From positions 1-15,758 of the forward strand of contig DMRT01000275.1 of NCBI GenBank assembly GCA_003455235.1: a DNA stretch of 15,758 bases. The letters are read 5' to 3'. This DNA is from Chitinophagaceae bacterium (GTDB lineage Bacteria > Bacteroidota > Bacteroidia > Chitinophagales > Chitinophagaceae). Made by a program: the position numbers and the translations under genes. The notes beneath the pieces are model-generated. The model was not told where the DNA came from. It did no database searches and saw nothing but the letters and a program-made list of their open reading frames with translations. Of the stretch, positions 1 through 6,115 are shown one piece after another (positions within the stretch are counted from its first letter, which is position 1; each line of letters starts with the position of its first letter).

Positions 1-161
1 ATGTAAATGTCACCTACTACAAACTTGCTTCCTTCCGTTTCTTCATGGAATTCTACAAGGTGCTTGTCCTTAAGAAGGGCGATTCGACTTCCGTTTTGAG
101 TTGCACTGTATGGCAGTTCGTGTAAGTAACCAATGCCGGTAAGCAGTTTGCTTACCGGCAT
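1..161 (-). CDS. rng: Ribonuclease E/G family protein, N-terminal part only (runs off left edge)
   Basis: The minus strand encodes an open frame of about 53 residues that continues past base 1. It contains IALLKDKHLVEFHEE followed by FVVGDIY, which matches the start of the RNase G/E S1-like RNA-binding region (family pattern: IALLED..LVEL, then a few residues, then F.VGDIYLG). RNase G/E is a single-strand endoribonuclease of rRNA maturation and mRNA decay; the catalytic part lies outside the window. The start is uncertain. Family members usually begin about three residues before the Glu-Leu at codons 15-16 of this frame, but there is no ATG, GTG or TTG there. The only in-frame ATG after the upstream stop (189-191) is at 159-161, which gives a 14-residue N-terminal extension and places the start inside a strong hairpin. 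Position next to HU and mutY matches the usual Bacteroidota gene order. Confidence 0.8.
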   Translation of the reverse strand, partial: MPVSKLLTGIGYLHELPYSATQNGSRIALLKDKHLVEFHEETEGSKFVVGDIY

Positions 162-166
162 TGGTT
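128..166. terminator. Strong inverted repeat at the rng 5' end / downstream of the mS38-like gene
   Basis: Arms 128-145 and 149-166 are perfect reverse complements (18 bp) around the 3-base loop GTT. On the minus strand it lies 27 bases after the stop of the small basic-protein gene, which fits a terminator, but the following bases (ACTTACACG) are not a T-run. The plus-strand side has no T-run either. The repeat also contains the only in-frame ATG of rng. It may be a terminator, an attenuator-like structure, or a translational control hairpin; the sequence alone does not decide. Confidence 0.55.
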
Positions 167-192
167 GTAAAGGAAGTAAAATAAATATTTAT

Positions 193-288
193 TTATTTAT
201 TCTTCTTCTTATGACGGTTCTTTCTTAAACGTTTTTTACGCTTGTGAGTTGCAATTTTATGACGTTTTCTCTTTTTACCACAAGGCAT
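193..288 (-). CDS. Very small basic protein, AURKAIP1/COX24 (mS38-like) family, probable ribosomal protein
   Basis: This 31-codon minus-strand gene starts at ATG 286-288 and stops at 193-195. The protein opens MPCGKKRKRHKIATHKRKKR and ends in further Lys, Arg and His; well over half of its residues are basic. The pattern K-x-A-T-H-K-R-K-K-R-L-R-K matches the short COX24/AURKAIP1 C-terminal domain, known as mS38 in mitochondrial ribosomes and related to the small subunit protein bS22 of mycobacteria. Bacteroidota carry a close 30-residue version annotated as AURKAIP1/COX24 domain-containing protein. A role in the small ribosomal subunit is inferred from the family, not shown here. It is too short for most length-filtered gene calls. 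It sits between the TPR gene and rng on the same strand, after a probable terminator, so it is likely transcribed from its own AT-rich leader (289-329). Confidence 0.85.
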   Translation of the reverse strand: MPCGKKRKRHKIATHKRKKRLRKNRHKKKNK

Positions 289-329
289 AACTAGTCTTTT
301 TTTGTTTAAAATATTTTTTAAAATATGTA

Positions 330-349
330 AACCGGTATTGTAACCGGTT
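330..349 (-). terminator. Intrinsic terminator of the TPR-protein gene
   Basis: AACCGGT (330-336) and ACCGGTT (343-349) form a 7-bp stem with a 6-base loop, starting one base after the stop codon of the minus-strand TPR gene. Read on the minus strand the stem is followed by T-rich sequence (TTACATATTTT). It separates the HU/TPR unit from the small basic-protein gene. Confidence 0.6.
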
Positions 350-350
350 G

Positions 351-1199
351 TTACCTTAACGATTTGATCCGCTCGTCCACTTCCTGGCTATAGTGCGGAT
401 CGTTTGCCAGCCGTTTACTTACCTGGTACCATTTCACAGCTTCTTCTTTACTTCCCCTGGCCGCGTAGGCATCGGCTAAGAATGCAATGGCTTCCAGGTT
501 ATCGGGTTGGGCTTTAACGACTTTGAGTAAACGCTCAATTGCTTTGTCATATTGTCCTGAAACATAACCACCTACGCCAAGCATCAATTGGGCCTTCATG
601 TTGTTTGAATCTTTTCTTACCACCGATAGCAACTGCTGGATCCCCTTCATGGTCTCTTCCGGGTTACCGGAACGTCCCCTTCCGAAAATATAACAACTAC
701 CTAGTCCCACTTTCAGATCGTCGTTGGCCGGGTTCAGTTCAATGGCCTTTTCAAACAGGGTGATTGCCTGCCCTGCTTTCCAGTTTACTTTAGCTTCGTC
801 TTGCTCGGAACGCAGACTGGTTAAAATTAATTGGGCAGCAAAGGTGAGGTTTTTTTCCGACTTATCCAAGATGGCAGCCTGGGATAAATAATGGGCATAA
901 GGCTCAAAGGAATGAATACTGTCTTTCCAGAAATCGGCCAGCTGCATATTTGCCTTTACCTGCTGCTCTGTAACATCGCCTCGTATTACACTGTTCTCTA
1001 ATTTAGAAAGGGTAAGTGCCTGGGAGGGAGTCAGCTTTTTTTTCTGTTCATCTATAAAACCGGAGATACTGAATGTGGATGCCTGAGTGGCTTGAACAGG
1101 AGCAACAGCCTTGCTCTTGGGAGCAACAGTGCGTCCGAAAACAAAAAGTAAGATTACCAGACCAAGTCCGCAAACGGCGAGTAGGAGCTGCTTCTTCAC
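351..1199 (-). CDS. Membrane-anchored TPR-repeat protein
   Basis: The protein has 282 residues. Residues 1-3 are MKK, followed by one hydrophobic segment (about 4-22), which is a signal anchor or uncleaved signal peptide with no lipobox. After a flexible Ala/Val/Pro/Lys-rich linker, the rest is helical. Tetratricopeptide-like units are visible at about residues 145-180 (ending AIELNPAND) and 205-265 (AIERLLKVVKAQPDN, then A-x-A-Y-A-A-R-G). The architecture resembles periplasmic CcmH/NrfG-type TPR scaffolds. TPRs mediate protein contacts; the partner is unknown. The start is GTG at 1197-1199: an in-frame stop lies at 1218-1220 and no ATG occurs between. It follows the HU gene by 36 bases on the same strand, so the two are probably cotranscribed. 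The same neighbourhood (HU, TPR, rng) is common in Chitinophagaceae, which is an observation from general knowledge. Confidence 0.8.
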   Translation of the reverse strand: MKKQLLLAVCGLGLVILLFVFGRTVAPKSKAVAPVQATQASTFSISGFIDEQKKKLTPSQALTLSKLENSVIRGDVTEQQVKANMQLADFWKDSIHSFEPYAHYLSQAAILDKSEKNLTFAAQLILTSLRSEQDEAKVNWKAGQAITLFEKAIELNPANDDLKVGLGSCYIFGRGRSGNPEETMKGIQQLLSVVRKDSNNMKAQLMLGVGGYVSGQYDKAIERLLKVVKAQPDNLEAIAFLADAYAARGSKEEAVKWYQVSKRLANDPHYSQEVDERIKSLR

Positions 1200-1235
1200 A
1201 AATGGAACCCGCTGTTTTTAAGGCGGATGGCAAAG

Positions 1236-1565
1236 TTACGCCATCTCTTCGTTCTCGTCGCCCTTTTCGGAGTTCTCTTTGATGTTTTTTGAAGATTTTA
1301 TTTCCTGCATGAACTCTTTGGCAGGCTTAAAGGCCGGGATAAAATGTTCGGGGATTTCCACAGCTATATTTTTCTTAATATTACGGCCAATCTTGGCGGC
1401 TCTTTTTTTGGTAATAAAACTGCCGAATCCACGGATGTAAATGTTTTCGCCTGCCGCCAATGAACTTTTCACTTCTTTGAACATTGTTTCAAGCGTAACC
1501 AAAACATCTACTTTTGGGATGCCGGTTTTGTCTGAGATTTGATTAATAAGGTCGGCTTTTCTCAT
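1236..1565 (-). CDS. HU/IHF-family nucleoid DNA-binding protein
   Basis: The protein has 109 residues against about 90 for classical HU. It starts MRKADLINQISDKTGIPK, the usual HU helix 1. RGFGSF (45-50) is the family signature at the base of the DNA-binding arms, GRN (60-62) is in the arm, and PAFKPAK (77-83) closes the fold. It works as a dimer that bends DNA. Two details differ from E. coli HU: position 63, which in E. coli is the intercalating proline of GRNP, is Ile here (GRNIKKN), as in many Bacteroidota homologues; and a charged tail of about 17 residues (KNIKENSEKGDENEEMA) follows the core. The gene is divergent from mutY, and its leader carries a good match to the Bacteroidota promoter. 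The TPR gene follows in the same direction. Confidence 0.93.
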   Translation of the reverse strand: MRKADLINQISDKTGIPKVDVLVTLETMFKEVKSSLAAGENIYIRGFGSFITKKRAAKIGRNIKKNIAVEIPEHFIPAFKPAKEFMQEIKSSKNIKENSEKGDENEEMA

Positions 1566-1596
1566 GTGTATTAATTTTATATGAGATTAACAATCA

Positions 1597-1629
1597 GAAA
1601 AATACAACATTTTTTTCGAAATATCCAAA
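1597..1629 (-). promoter_or_regulatory. Candidate Bacteroidota-type promoter for the HU gene
   Basis: Read on the minus strand, TTTG (1626-1629) is followed after 21 bases by TATTTTTC (1597-1604), which matches the -7 consensus TAnnTTTG at all but the last base. The -33 TTTG and the spacing are within the range known for Bacteroidota primary sigma promoters. Transcription would start near 1590, leaving a leader of about 25 bases before the HU ATG. Confidence 0.5.
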
Positions 1630-1651
1630 CAAGACGGTGATTATCAAGTAG

Positions 1652-1682
1652 TTTGTGCCCTATTTCTGCCCCGGGTAATTTG
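1652..1682 (+). promoter_or_regulatory. Weak candidate promoter for mutY
   Basis: TTTG (1652-1655) is followed after 20 bases by TAATTTG (1676-1682), one base short of TAnnTTTG. The same heptamer occurs just before the VWA-TPR gene (6988-6994). The remaining sequence up to the mutY start is AT-rich and includes a 14-base palindrome, TTATAATATTATAA (1709-1722), with no clear role. Confidence 0.3.
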
Positions 1683-1778
1683 AAATTATCGATGTAATTA
1701 ACTGATTATTATAATATTATAAGTATAAAGCGCAATGTCTTATTTATTTTTAAAAGTAAATAATCCTGAAGCTCACCA

Positions 1779-2864
1779 ATGAAAACCCCGCAAATGAAAG
1801 CCTCATTCACAAAAAAGCTCCTAAGCTGGAATCAAAAAAAGAATAAGCGGGAAATGCCCTGGAAGGGTGAGAAGGATCCCTATAAAATATGGCTGAGCGA
1901 AATCATACTGCAGCAAACCCGTGTTGAGCAGGGGCTTGATTATTATAACCGCTTCATCCATACCTATCCAACGGTTATCCACCTCGCCAATGCACCGGAT
2001 GAACAGGTATTTAAACTTTGGGAAGGCCTGGGCTATTACAGCCGCTGCAAAAACCTGATCCGTACAGCCCGGTTCATCGCCAGCGAACTGGCTGGCCGCT
2101 TTCCATCTACCTACGAAGAGATATTAGCGTTAAAAGGAATCGGACCCTATACCGCAGCCGCCATCGGGTCCTTTGCATTTAACCTGCCGTATGCGGTGGT
2201 AGACGGAAATGTTTTCCGGGTACTGGCTAGGTATGCGGGAATAAATAAAGACATCAGCAGTACCGAAGGTAAAAGGCAATTTTCTGTACTGGCCAATGAA
2301 TTGCTCGATAAAAAAAAGCCCGGCATTTACAACCAGGCCATCATGGATTTCGGAGCTGTGATTTGTAAGCCTCAGAATCCCCTTTGCAGCGGTTGCCCGT
2401 TAAAAAAAGAATGTGTAGCCTTTGCAAAGGGGATGGTACAAAAACTTCCTGTAAAAGGGAAGAAGCTGGAAAAAAGGAAAAGATGGTTTTACTACCTGTT
2501 GGTGGAATACAGGAATAAAGTCTATGTGCGCAAACGCAGCAATAAAGACATCTGGGAAAACCTGTACGAATTTGTTTTACTGGAGTTTGACGGAAAGAAA
2601 ACCATGGGCAACATCAAAATATCAAAAGAATTCAGGTCGCTTTTCCGGGGCAGCGGGGCAGAAGTAAGAAAAATGTCTGCATCCTATTCCCAACAGCTGT
2701 CGCACCAGACCATCGAAGGAGCATTTATTCATCTTGCCACCCGCCGCCGCCCGGCACTTAAAGACTACGAGGAAATTCCTTTTACAAAACTGTCACAGCT
2801 CGCCTTTCCGAGGCTTATCAGCAGGTATTTAACAGAAAGTGGATATCCGGCATTTGAAAGATAA
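1779..2864 (+). CDS. mutY: A/G-specific adenine DNA glycosylase MutY
   Basis: MutY removes adenine mispaired with 8-oxoguanine in the GO base-excision repair pathway. The protein has 361 residues, a full family length. The HhH-GPD fold is visible: WLSEIILQQT carries the catalytic Glu41 (E. coli Glu37), the helix-hairpin-helix is LKGIGPYTAAAIGS (118-131), and VVDGNVFRVLAR supplies Asp142 (E. coli Asp138). The [4Fe-4S] cluster cysteines 196, 203, 206 and 212 keep the C-x6-C-x2-C-x5-C spacing. The C-terminal 130 or so residues (WFYYLLVEYRNKVYVRKRS, then WENLYEFVLLE) form the NUDIX-like domain that reads 8-oxoG. ATG 1779 is the first start; Met6 is an alternative. It is the first gene of the plus-strand series and lies 66 bases before ssb. 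All catalytic residues are present. Confidence 0.97.
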   Translation: MKTPQMKASFTKKLLSWNQKKNKREMPWKGEKDPYKIWLSEIILQQTRVEQGLDYYNRFIHTYPTVIHLANAPDEQVFKLWEGLGYYSRCKNLIRTARFIASELAGRFPSTYEEILALKGIGPYTAAAIGSFAFNLPYAVVDGNVFRVLARYAGINKDISSTEGKRQFSVLANELLDKKKPGIYNQAIMDFGAVICKPQNPLCSGCPLKKECVAFAKGMVQKLPVKGKKLEKRKRWFYYLLVEYRNKVYVRKRSNKDIWENLYEFVLLEFDGKKTMGNIKISKEFRSLFRGSGAEVRKMSASYSQQLSHQTIEGAFIHLATRRRPALKDYEEIPFTKLSQLAFPRLISRYLTESGYPAFER

Positions 2865-2930
2865 AAGATGTATCTTTAAATTTGTTGTAACGCCGTACGG
2901 GCCAACAGCACACGGAATAAATCAACCACT

Positions 2931-3368
2931 ATGAGAGGAGTAAACAGGGTAATGCTGATAGGCAATCTTGGCAAAGACCCGGACATGCAGTTCCTGGAAG
3001 GAAATATTGCGGTGGCAAAATTCTCACTTGCCACCACAGAAACATACAAAGACCGGAGTGGAAAACTGATTTCACAAACCGAATGGCATACCGTGGTGCT
3101 CTGGCGGGGCCTGGCAGAACTGGCACAAAAGTACCTTCATAAAGGAAGCCTTGTTTACATCGAAGGCCGGCTGAAAACCCGCAGCTGGGAAGACAAGGAG
3201 GGAAATAAAAAATTTGCAACCGAAGTAGTGGGGGATAACCTGATCATGCTGGACAAACGTTCCGACGGAAGCCAGCCCGGCCATGGTTACGAAGGAATGG
3301 AAGGTCCGGAGGGAGATGCCGGTATGCCGCCTCACCCCGATGACGGAAGCGAGCGATTGCCGTTCTAA
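2931..3368 (+). CDS. ssb: Single-stranded DNA-binding protein
   Basis: SSB coats single-stranded DNA and recruits repair and replication proteins. The protein has 145 residues. It opens MRGVNRVMLIGNLGKDPDM, typical of the OB fold, with TEWHTVVLWRGLAE and GSLVYIEGRLKTRSW following; the OB fold covers about residues 1-108. A Gly/Pro/Asp-rich linker leads to the acidic tip DDGSERLPF, which keeps the LPF end used for partner binding. The start at ATG 2931 leaves no extra N-terminal sequence. The 66-base gap after mutY includes TATCTTTA (2871-2878), close to a -7 box, so ssb may have its own promoter as well as read-through from mutY. A 6-bp stem (TGCCGT/ACGGCA) spans its stop codon, too weak to call a terminator. 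Confidence 0.96.
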   Translation: MRGVNRVMLIGNLGKDPDMQFLEGNIAVAKFSLATTETYKDRSGKLISQTEWHTVVLWRGLAELAQKYLHKGSLVYIEGRLKTRSWEDKEGNKKFATEVVGDNLIMLDKRSDGSQPGHGYEGMEGPEGDAGMPPHPDDGSERLPF

Positions 3369-3484
3369 ATACGGCAGTAATATGTCTGGTATTGCTTCCG
3401 CAGTTGAAGCATCATTTTTCACGAAAAATATTTGTTTTGGATTATCATTCGGCTCTTGCGTTTATCGGTTCTTTCAGGTTTTCC

Positions 3485-4783
3485 ATGTTGGCAATAACCC
3501 CTGCTGCCACCACCGTACTGATCTTCCTGGTAATACTGCTGTTCATGCTTTCCTTTTTGCTCGCCGGTTCAGAGATCGCTTTTTTCTCTCTCTCATTAAA
3601 AGACATCAATGTTCTCAAAACAAAAAAGCAGCCGGCCTACCGCCGCATTGTGAGCCTGCTCGACCAGCCAAAAACGCTGCTGGCCTCTATGCTCATCAGC
3701 AAGAGTTTTATCAACATCGGAATTATCCTTATTTCAAACATTCTTATCGATAGCTGGATCGGAGGATTGCATTTTACTTTCTGGCCCGTTTTTCTTATTA
3801 AAGTGGGATCGGTTACTTTTTTATTGCTGCTCTTTGGTGAGGTACTTCCGAAAGTATGGGCCACCCATCATAAGATATGGTTTGCTGCCACGGCCTCCCT
3901 GGTGGTGGAAATATTCGGCAGCATATTCTACCGCTTCAGTAAACGCATGGTGCGGTTGAGCGACCGGGTCGAGAAAAGATTCTCTTCAGATACCTCTTCT
4001 GCCATGGATTCAAGTAACATCGATTATGCCATCGACCTGCTGCCCGAACACGAAGCCACCACCGAAGAGAAATCAATTCTAAAGGGTATCCGCAAGTTCG
4101 GCGATACCACCGTAAAACAGGTGATGCGTACCCGGCTGGATGTATGCGGCATCGATCACAGCTTCAGTTTCAGGGATGTATTGAAAAAGATTGAAGACCT
4201 CCATTATTCACGCCTGCCTGTATACCGGAATAACCTCGATGAAGTGGTGGGTATGCTGCATACCAAAGACATCCTTCCCTTCATTACCGAACCGGAAGAA
4301 TTCGACTGGCATACACTCATCCGCCAGCCTTATTTTGTACACGAACAGAAACTGATTGAAGACCTGCTGCAGGAATTCCGCAACCGCCGCATGCACTTTG
4401 CCGTGGTGGTGGACGAATTCGGCGGCACATCGGGCATTGTTACCCTTGAAGACGTGATGGAAGAGATCATTGGTGAAATAAAAGATGAGTTTGATGATGA
4501 GGAAAGCAGCAACCGGAAGATTGACGATTATAATTACATCTTTGAAGGAAGAACCATGATCAACGACGCCTGCAAAGCCATGAAACTGCCCGCTGATACC
4601 TTTGATGCGCTGCGGGGTGACAGCGATTCACTGGCCGGACTGGTACTCGAAATAGCCGGCGAATTCCCGCAGGTGAATGAAGAAGTGATAAGCGGCGATT
4701 ATGTTTTCGTACCGCTGGAAATAAATAAAAACCGCCTTGATAAAATAAAGATCACTATTAAAGAGCCCGCTCCTGAATCCTGA
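3485..4783 (+). CDS. gldE: Gliding motility-associated membrane protein GldE (CBS / CorC-HlyC domains)
   Basis: The protein has 433 residues from the ATG at 3485. The frame is open from a TTG at 3392, but that extension (LLPQLKHHF...) resembles no part of the family, and the hydrophobic transporter-like part begins right after Met32 of the longer frame. Several membrane segments occupy about residues 5-150 (DUF21/CNNM-like, with AGSEIAFFSLS). A CBS pair spans about 210-330, with M-R-T-R-L-D at 214-219 and VVDEFGGTSGIVTLEDV at 308-324. A CorC/HlyC C-terminal domain follows at about 345-425. Members of this architecture are linked to divalent cation transport. In Flavobacterium gldE lies next to gldD and contributes to gliding. 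Here gldD starts 18 bases after its stop, so the two are very likely one operon. Confidence 0.9.
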   Translation: MLAITPAATTVLIFLVILLFMLSFLLAGSEIAFFSLSLKDINVLKTKKQPAYRRIVSLLDQPKTLLASMLISKSFINIGIILISNILIDSWIGGLHFTFWPVFLIKVGSVTFLLLLFGEVLPKVWATHHKIWFAATASLVVEIFGSIFYRFSKRMVRLSDRVEKRFSSDTSSAMDSSNIDYAIDLLPEHEATTEEKSILKGIRKFGDTTVKQVMRTRLDVCGIDHSFSFRDVLKKIEDLHYSRLPVYRNNLDEVVGMLHTKDILPFITEPEEFDWHTLIRQPYFVHEQKLIEDLLQEFRNRRMHFAVVVDEFGGTSGIVTLEDVMEEIIGEIKDEFDDEESSNRKIDDYNYIFEGRTMINDACKAMKLPADTFDALRGDSDSLAGLVLEIAGEFPQVNEEVISGDYVFVPLEINKNRLDKIKITIKEPAPES

Positions 4784-4801
4784 GAAAGCAGCAACATCAA
4801 C

Positions 4802-5488
4802 ATGCGAATACTTCTTTTTATACCCGGTAGCTTACTTTTATTATTGTCTTGTCTTGCCTCCTGCAACAGTACCTATACGTCTAAAAAGAGAGGCTACTAT
4901 AAAATTGATTTTCCCGAACGGAAATACGTGAAATTTGAAGAGCCGGGCTACCCGTACGCATTTGAATACCCCGTTTATGCCCGGGTGGTAAAAGACAGCA
5001 CCTACTTCGACCGGGATACACTTAACCCCTACTGGATCAATATCGATTTCCCGGTTTTTGGCGGAAAAATTTTCCTGAGTTATAAAGCCGTGGGCGGCCG
5101 CTCCACCTATAAAATAAAACAGGCCGACGGAACCTATAAAGACTCTGCCGGCGTGAACGTATTTGATTACATGGTCAGTGACGCCTTTAAGCTTACCAGC
5201 AAAAATGAAGTGGTGGCTTCTTCCATCAAAGACAGCCTGTTCCAAACACCCAATGGCATAACCGGTGTATTCTTCCGCGTGGGTGGTAATGCAGCCACGG
5301 CCAAACAGTTTTTTATGAGTGATACCAGTACAAACTTCTTCCGCGGTGCCCTTTATTTTGATGCAACACCCAATGCCGATTCTCTTCGCCCGGTACAGGA
5401 TTTTCTGCAAAAAGACATCGATCACCTCATCAATACCTTCCGGTGGACGAATAAAACCAGCACTTCTCCCGCTTCTGGAAAGAATTAA
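4802..5488 (+). CDS. gldD: Gliding motility lipoprotein GldD
   Basis: The protein has 228 residues. The N-terminus is a lipoprotein signal: MRILL, a Leu-rich core, then LASC, with Cys21 as the likely lipidated residue (an earlier LLSC at Cys17 is possible). RGYYKIDFPERKYVKF just after the lipid anchor is the GldD signature. The remainder is a globular domain without motifs I can assign. GldD is required for gliding, and gliding mutants of this class also lose type IX secretion in Flavobacterium; its biochemical role is not established. The order gldE-gldD and the 18-base gap are as in other Bacteroidota. GldE plus GldD imply that the remaining gld/spr genes are elsewhere in the genome, but they do not prove the cells glide. 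Confidence 0.92.
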   Translation: MRILLFIPGSLLLLLSCLASCNSTYTSKKRGYYKIDFPERKYVKFEEPGYPYAFEYPVYARVVKDSTYFDRDTLNPYWINIDFPVFGGKIFLSYKAVGGRSTYKIKQADGTYKDSAGVNVFDYMVSDAFKLTSKNEVVASSIKDSLFQTPNGITGVFFRVGGNAATAKQFFMSDTSTNFFRGALYFDATPNADSLRPVQDFLQKDIDHLINTFRWTNKTSTSPASGKN

Positions 5489-5502
5489 CCCTGTGCTTTC
5501 AC

Positions 5503-5510
5503 TATTTTTG
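5503..5510 (+). promoter_or_regulatory. Perfect -7 box (TATTTTTG) just before the DUF3109 gene
   Basis: TATTTTTG matches TAnnTTTG at every fixed base and ends 7 bases before the ATG at 5518. Transcription starting the usual few bases downstream would give an almost leaderless mRNA. I do not see a good TTTG -33 element at the expected distance. Confidence 0.5.
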
Positions 5511-5517
5511 CAGCCAT

Positions 5518-6105
5518 ATGATTGCCATTGACAACATCCTGGTAAGTGACGAAGTAATTAAAGAACAGTTTGTATGCGACCTCAGCAAGTGCAAGGGCGC
5601 CTGCTGCGTGGACGGCGATGCCGGTGCCCCGCTGGCAAAAGAAGAACTGGATAAGATCAACGACGTGTATGACAAAGTACTTCCTTACCTGGATAAAAAC
5701 AGCATCGCCGAGCTGGAGCGCCAGGGCCGCTATGTATACGACAAGGAATTTGGCTGGGTAACCCCCACCATTGAAAGCAAGGTTTGTGTATACGGCATCA
5801 AAGATGAACAGGGCATTGTAAAATGCGGGATTGAACAGGCGTACCTGGATGGAAAAATAAAATGGAAAAAACCGGTCAGTTGTCATCTTTTCCCCGTCAT
5901 TGTCAAGCAAAGCAAACGCAGCGATAATGTATACGTAAACTACGAACCGAGGGAAGACAACTGCAAAGCCGCCTGCACGCTTGGAAAAAAACTGAAAGTG
6001 CCCGTGTATGTTTTTTTAAAAGAAGCACTGGTAAGAAGGTTCGGCCAAAAATTTTATAATGCCCTGGAGGCCACGGCTGCACACCTGAAAAAACCAATCA
6101 CTTAA
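5518..6105 (+). CDS. DUF3109 family cysteine-rich protein
   Basis: The protein has 195 residues, typical for the DUF3109 family, which is widespread in Bacteroidota and of unknown function. Nine cysteines are visible. An N-terminal cluster C20-x4-C25-x3-C29-C30 (CDLSKCKGACC) is followed by C90, C103, C122 in SCHLFPV, and a C149-x3-C153 pair (CKAAC). The arrangement recalls the YkgJ-like families thought to bind zinc or an iron-sulfur cluster, so metal binding is a reasonable inference. There is no signal peptide or membrane segment, so it is cytoplasmic. It lies 29 bases after gldD and 10 bases before the beta-lactamase gene, and has its own -7 box. Confidence 0.85.
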   Translation: MIAIDNILVSDEVIKEQFVCDLSKCKGACCVDGDAGAPLAKEELDKINDVYDKVLPYLDKNSIAELERQGRYVYDKEFGWVTPTIESKVCVYGIKDEQGIVKCGIEQAYLDGKIKWKKPVSCHLFPVIVKQSKRSDNVYVNYEPREDNCKAACTLGKKLKVPVYVFLKEALVRRFGQKFYNALEATAAHLKKPIT

Positions 6106-6115
6106 TATTCCTGTA

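Noticed and set aside
3..125. Plus-strand open frame ending in GDSTSVLSCTVWQFV at the left edge
   Set aside because: The minus strand of the same bases encodes a recognisable RNase E/G N-terminus; the plus frame resembles no family I know.
3354..3375. Stem across the ssb stop codon (TGCCGT/ACGGCA) as a terminator
   Set aside because: It is only 6 bp with a 7-base loop and no T-rich tail; likely chance.
3392..3484. N-terminal extension of GldE from a TTG start, and an overlapping plus-strand frame from 3283
   Set aside because: The extension has no family similarity and ATG 3485 sits directly before the first membrane segment; the overlapping frame is a shadow of ssb and gldE.
4841..5425. 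194-residue antisense open frame opposite gldD
   Set aside because: It lies entirely within the recognisable gldD gene and shows no motifs or promoter of its own.
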